Below, piece by piece: positions 24,553 to 27,337 of a DNA stretch of 27,337 nt. A program made the translations under genes and the position numbers. The stretch spans positions 1 to 27,337 of the forward strand of contig DATLZB010000115.1 of assembly GCA_035574175.1 (NCBI GenBank), written 5' to 3'. Position 1 is the stretch's first letter, and each line of letters opens with the position of its first letter. A model generated the notes under the pieces. The model had not been told where the DNA came from and did no database searches. It saw only the letters and a program-made list of their open reading frames with translations. Source of the DNA: DATLZB01 sp035574175 (GTDB lineage Bacteria; Pseudomonadota; Alphaproteobacteria; Rhizobiales; Hyphomicrobiaceae).

Positions 24553-24591
24553 GAAACGCAACATATCACTGCTCGAAACGCAACATATCAC
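24553..24591. repeat. 22-bp-pitch tandem repeat upstream of the PBP1A gene
   Basis: GAAACGCAACATATCAC occurs at 24553-24569 and again, without mismatch, at 24575-24591; with the intervening 5 bases the pitch is 22 bp. It lies 82-120 bp upstream of the PBP1A ATG, inside the amidase-PBP1A gap. The unit is AT richer than its surroundings. It may be a pair of regulator-binding sites or part of a promoter for the PBP1A gene, or a slippage duplication. Confidence 0.85.
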
Positions 24592-24658
24592 GAAATGTGG
24601 CAGCACGTCGTCTCCCAATAGCTTCTGCACGACGCCGTGGCAACGACGCGCCAAAGTT

Positions 24659-25990
24659 TCAGCGCTGGTTGCCCGCCAATCGTTCGGCGAAGTAGGCGTC
24701 GATCGCCGACGCCACAGACTGGGCCACCTGGCGCTGCCATTCCGGCGTGCGCAAGCGGGCCTGATCTTCCGCATTGCTCATGTAACCGAGTTCGAGCAGG
24801 ACGCACGGCGTCTCCGATTGTTTGAGCACCTTGAAGGCGGCCGAGCGGTGAGGTTCGCGCGATAGCGCGATCCGGCCCTTAAGCCGGTCTGTCAGCAGGT
24901 TGCGGAACTGGGTGGAGAAGTTGGCCGTCTCCCGCCGAATGAGGTCGATCAGGATGCTGCGCACGTCGTCCTCCCCGGCGGCGGGCTGTGCGTCGAGGCC
25001 GGCGAGCAGGTCGGATGCGTTCTCCTTTTCGGCGAGACGTCGTGCGGTTTCGTCGGACGCGCGCTCCGAGAGGGTATAGATCGTCGCTCCGCGCACGCTG
25101 CGCGCGGCATCTGTCTCTGCCAGCGCATCCACGTGCAGGGAGATGAAGAGGTCGGCGCCGTATTGGCGCGACAGTCGCAGCCGCTCGTCGAGCGACACGA
25201 ACACATCCTCGTTGCGCGTGAGATGGACGTCGTATCGCCGGCCGGCGGCGAGGATCGCCTTGAGTTGGCGGGCGACGGCGAGCACCACGTTTTTCTCTAA
25301 AAGATCGGGACCGGCCACCGCGCCGGGGTCGGGGCCGCCGTGCCCCGGATCGATGACGATCACCGGGCGGGCAGTGGCGCGCTTTGCCGCCGGTGGCATT
25401 GCGCGAGGTTGAGGCCGCTCCAAGGTCCCCTCCCGCTGTGGGCCGGACTGTTTGAGCGCCGCGAATTTGGCCGCATCGATGCGCACCAGGTCGAACGCGA
25501 GATGGGCTGGATTGCCTTGGTGTGCCGGGACAAACGCGGCGTTCTCGATCAGCACCGGGGCGGTGACATCGAGGACGAGGCGGGACTTGCTGGCCGCAAA
25601 AAGACCGTACCGGAAGGCGCTAACGAGGCCGTGTCCGCTCCGACCCGCCGATGGGGGCAGCTTGAACTCGAGGTCGGCAACGTCGACGACCACACGGTAG
25701 GGCGCGCCGAGCACGAAGATTTGTGCAACCACCGGTCGCGTCAGCTCGAGGCGGAAGCGCGTGCGTTCGCCATCGCCCTCAATGCGGGTGCCGGTGGCGA
25801 CCGCGCGCCGTGTCTCGCCGGCTGAACCGGGAGCCGACACCGAGGTCGCCGCCCGCGCCGATGACCCATCCTGCTTCCCATCTTGCTTCGTGGTCTGGCC
25901 AGCCTGGGCCAGTGCGGTGCCGGCGGCCGCCACCACCAGCAACGAACCGGCCGCGATCACTCTCGCGGCTGCACCCAACCCCTTGCGCAT
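24659..25990 (-). CDS. amiC: N-acetylmuramoyl-L-alanine amidase (AMIN + Amidase_3)
   Basis: A 443-residue periplasmic zinc amidase that cuts the peptide stem from MurNAc, mainly during daughter-cell separation. A signal peptide (1-28, ending ALA|QA) precedes a Ser/Ala linker and an AMIN domain (about 65-170, with RFRLELTRPVVAQIFVLGAP) for septal targeting. The Amidase_3 domain (about 208-438) has zinc ligands His217 (VIDPGHGGPDPGA), Glu232 (LLEKNV) and His286 (SLHVDA), and catalytic Glu400 (VLLELGYMSN). A helical insert of about 70 residues (305-375) between them matches the autoinhibitory region of EnvC/NlpD-controlled amidases. GGGAGGG precedes the ATG. It heads the amidase-PBP1A-prfB string and is divergent from rne. 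Naming it amiC, not amiA/B, is by domain layout only. Confidence 0.93.
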   Translation of the reverse strand: MRKGLGAAARVIAAGSLLVVAAAGTALAQAGQTTKQDGKQDGSSARAATSVSAPGSAGETRRAVATGTRIEGDGERTRFRLELTRPVVAQIFVLGAPYRVVVDVADLEFKLPPSAGRSGHGLVSAFRYGLFAASKSRLVLDVTAPVLIENAAFVPAHQGNPAHLAFDLVRIDAAKFAALKQSGPQREGTLERPQPRAMPPAAKRATARPVIVIDPGHGGPDPGAVAGPDLLEKNVVLAVARQLKAILAAGRRYDVHLTRNEDVFVSLDERLRLSRQYGADLFISLHVDALAETDAARSVRGATIYTLSERASDETARRLAEKENASDLLAGLDAQPAAGEDDVRSILIDLIRRETANFSTQFRNLLTDRLKGRIALSREPHRSAAFKVLKQSETPCVLLELGYMSNAEDQARLRTPEWQRQVAQSVASAIDAYFAERLAGNQR

Positions 25991-26751
25991 TGGCCCTCCC
26001 GCGCCCCGGTTGCGTCGCCCTGTCGGCGCCCTTAACTCATTGTTTGCACGACTCCGTCAACACTGCGGCAGTCGAGGCGCCAGTGGATCGGCGGCAGTGT
26101 TGCCGTACAACACACTTGCTTCGGCGAGGGGGAACCCTTAGAAGTCGTCTGCTTCGTGCTCAAGCCCGTCCGCGGGAGACGACGAAGGTTCGGCTGGTGA
26201 TCGGGTAGGCGGCAGATGCCGATACCACGCCAGCCCTGTTCGTCGGATTGACGCCCGGGCCGGCCGAGGCGGTCGTCGGCGTGATTGCGGCGCCACAGCC
26301 AGTAGGGAATCTGCCCGCTCCGATAGCGGGGGAATTATCTGGCGCGAACGACGCGCGCACATCAAGGCCATCTTCACTCCCTCGGGAACGACCGGGAAAG
26401 GGGTTATGCTCCGGGGGTGTACAGGACTGTGCGTCCTGCGGACGCTTGCCTGAAATGCAAGATTTGCCGGCTCGTTCGAGCCGCACAGGAACCAGGAATG
26501 CTGTCGCAAGCCGATTTTCCCGTACTGCCGGATCGGAGGTCTGATGGCCCCGACACTGGACGGTCGTCGGGCAATCGCAAAGCGCGCGGCGTCAGACCCT
26601 GGCAACGGCCGCACCGTCCGTGCCGCCGACGGGCCCCCACCACCTCGCACAACGCTCCAACCGCGCATGCGGATGCGATCGCCAACTCTGACGCCCCGGC
26701 AGTGCGCCGGGACGTGGCGATGCGCCAGACGCGCGCCAGGGATCAACAAAA
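25991..26751. promoter_or_regulatory. 760-bp divergent region and long rne leader
   Basis: A long gene-free stretch between the amidase gene and rne. Open frames here are GC-driven and lack family resemblance or ribosome-binding sites. It must hold both promoters; none could be assigned with confidence. It contains three short stem-loops in a row (26422-26483) and one more near the start codon, CCCGGC (26695-26700) with GCCGGG (26706-26711). A long structured leader is consistent with RNase E autoregulation, which is established in enterobacteria, but that is inference here. Confidence 0.5.
26422..26483 (+). ncRNA. Three evenly spaced stem-loops in the rne 5' leader
   Basis: Hairpin 1 is CAGGAC (26422-26427), loop TGTGC, GTCCTG (26433-26438). 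Hairpin 2 is CTTGC (26445-26449), a 7-nt loop, GCAAG (26457-26461). Hairpin 3 is CGGCTC (26468-26473), loop GTTC, GAGCCG (26478-26483). Start-to-start distance is exactly 23 nt twice, and both spacers are 6 nt. The array looks like a cis-acting RNA element. I do not recognise it as a named RNA family. Confidence 0.5.
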
Positions 26752-27337
26752 ATGCAGAATGACAAGACACTACACAACAAGATGCTTATCGATGCCACCC
26801 ACCCGGAGGAGACCCGGGTGGTGGTCCTGCGCCAAGGTCGGGTAGAGGAATTCGATTACGAGTCGGCTGCCCGCAAGCTGCTGCGTGGCAACATTTATCT
26901 AGCGAAGGTCACCAGGGTGGAGCCGTCTTTGCAGGCGGCTTTCGTGGAATACGGCGGTAATCGCCATGGCTTTCTGGCCTTCAACGAAATTCATCCCGAC
27001 TACTATCAGATCCCGATCGCGGACCGACGCGCCCTGATCGAGGCGGAGGCTGCCGAAGAAGCGGCCGAGGAGGAGGAGGCCTCCGCTGCCGCCGATGCCG
27101 CCGCCGAGGCTGCCCATGCACAGGGCAATGTGGAACTGCAGGCGGCCGGCCTTGGCGACGGCTCTGAGCCCGAGGCTGAGGGTGCTGCCGACATTCACGG
27201 TGAAGGCGAAACGCCGGAACCAGCGGGCGGCGCTGAGGACGGCGCACGCATCATGGCCGAGGCCGGGCCGCCTGAGGCCACACTCACCGCTGCGCCCGAG
27301 GCCCTGTCTGGCTCGGAACCGAGTGCGGCGGGCGAAC
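26752..27337 (+). CDS. rne: Ribonuclease E, N-terminal part (runs off the window)
   Basis: The first 195 residues of the essential endoribonuclease that starts mRNA decay and processes rRNA and tRNA at the membrane-proximal degradosome. MLIDATHPEETRVVVLRQGR (11-30) is the RNase E/G opening, and the S1 RNA-binding domain begins GNIYLAKVTRVEPSLQAAFV (47-66), then EYGGNRHGFLAFNEIHPDYY. After residue about 97 a Glu/Ala-rich acidic insertion interrupts the S1 domain, as in other alphaproteobacterial enzymes; the catalytic DNase-like domain lies beyond the window. I chose ATG 26752, with AGGGA 9 nt upstream, because family members have a short N-terminus ending NKMLIDA; ATG 26782 is an alternative. 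It has a long structured leader and is divergent from the amidase gene. Confidence 0.93.
   Translation, partial: MQNDKTLHNKMLIDATHPEETRVVVLRQGRVEEFDYESAARKLLRGNIYLAKVTRVEPSLQAAFVEYGGNRHGFLAFNEIHPDYYQIPIADRRALIEAEAAEEAAEEEEASAAADAAAEAAHAQGNVELQAAGLGDGSEPEAEGAADIHGEGETPEPAGGAEDGARIMAEAGPPEATLTAAPEALSGSEPSAAGE

Noticed and set aside
22372..24621. A 749-residue open frame on the plus strand
   Set aside because: It lies fully antisense to the PBP1A gene, whose motifs are all intact; the length comes from high GC and codon bias, and the product is Arg/His/Gly rich with no family resemblance.
26138..26770. A 210-residue minus-strand open frame in the rne leader
   Set aside because: Arg/Pro/Ser-rich composition, no recognisable family and no ribosome-binding site; it also overlaps the rne start.

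Overview
The window reads as an alphaproteobacterial chromosome segment, most likely from an order Hyphomicrobiales (Rhizobiales) organism. The evidence is the gene neighbourhoods: a purQ-purS-purC / DUF1476 / purB purine block, a livHMGF operon carrying a DUF6867 gene, and the divergent rne | amidase - PBP1A - prfB arrangement. GC is about 65 % by hand count (positions 301-600). No phage, insertion sequence, CRISPR array or defence island is visible; nearly everything is housekeeping or ordinary transport.

Region 1 (1-4.9 kb) is purine biosynthesis. purS and purC lie on the minus strand. purQ begins in the usual ATGA overlap with purS, but after about 25 codons its reading frame becomes the C-terminal part of a hydroxyethylthiazole kinase (ThiM). 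Composition jumps at the same point, to about 76 % GC in positions 1-300. This looks like an assembly chimera or a real fusion/deletion, and it should be checked before the left 300 bp is trusted. A divergent gene encodes a DUF1476 protein (F1-ATPase inhibitor zeta family). An unknown membrane protein, a small alpha/beta hydrolase and purB follow on the minus strand.

Region 2 (4.9-7.9 kb) holds a DadA-like FAD oxidoreductase, a P1/DmpA-family self-processing peptidase with a coupled single-pass small protein, and a 68-residue hypothetical protein. Region 3 (7.9-13.5 kb) is a complete branched-chain amino-acid ABC transporter: livH-livM-livG-livF, a DUF6867 membrane protein, then the periplasmic binding protein behind a putative terminator. 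Region 4 (13.5-17.4 kb) holds a small secreted protein, a small hypothetical protein, a CAU-anticodon tRNA (Ile2-like), a SIMPL-domain periplasmic protein, an adjacent GNAT/carbon-nitrogen hydrolase pair and a DUF4389 protein. Region 5 (17.4-20.5 kb) is a tripartite tricarboxylate transporter in the order tctC-tctA-tctB, with tctB starting on TTG inside the tctA stop.

Region 6 (20.6-27.3 kb) contains prfB with a canonical +1 programmed frameshift (CTT TGA C), a class A penicillin-binding protein (PBP1A), an AMIN/Amidase_3 cell-wall amidase and, divergently after a 760-bp non-coding leader, the 5' part of RNase E. The most interesting non-coding signals are three evenly spaced stem-loops (23-nt pitch) in the rne leader and two short tandem duplications (22 and 23 bp) upstream of the PBP1A gene and livH. 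I did not find a convincing novel multi-gene system.
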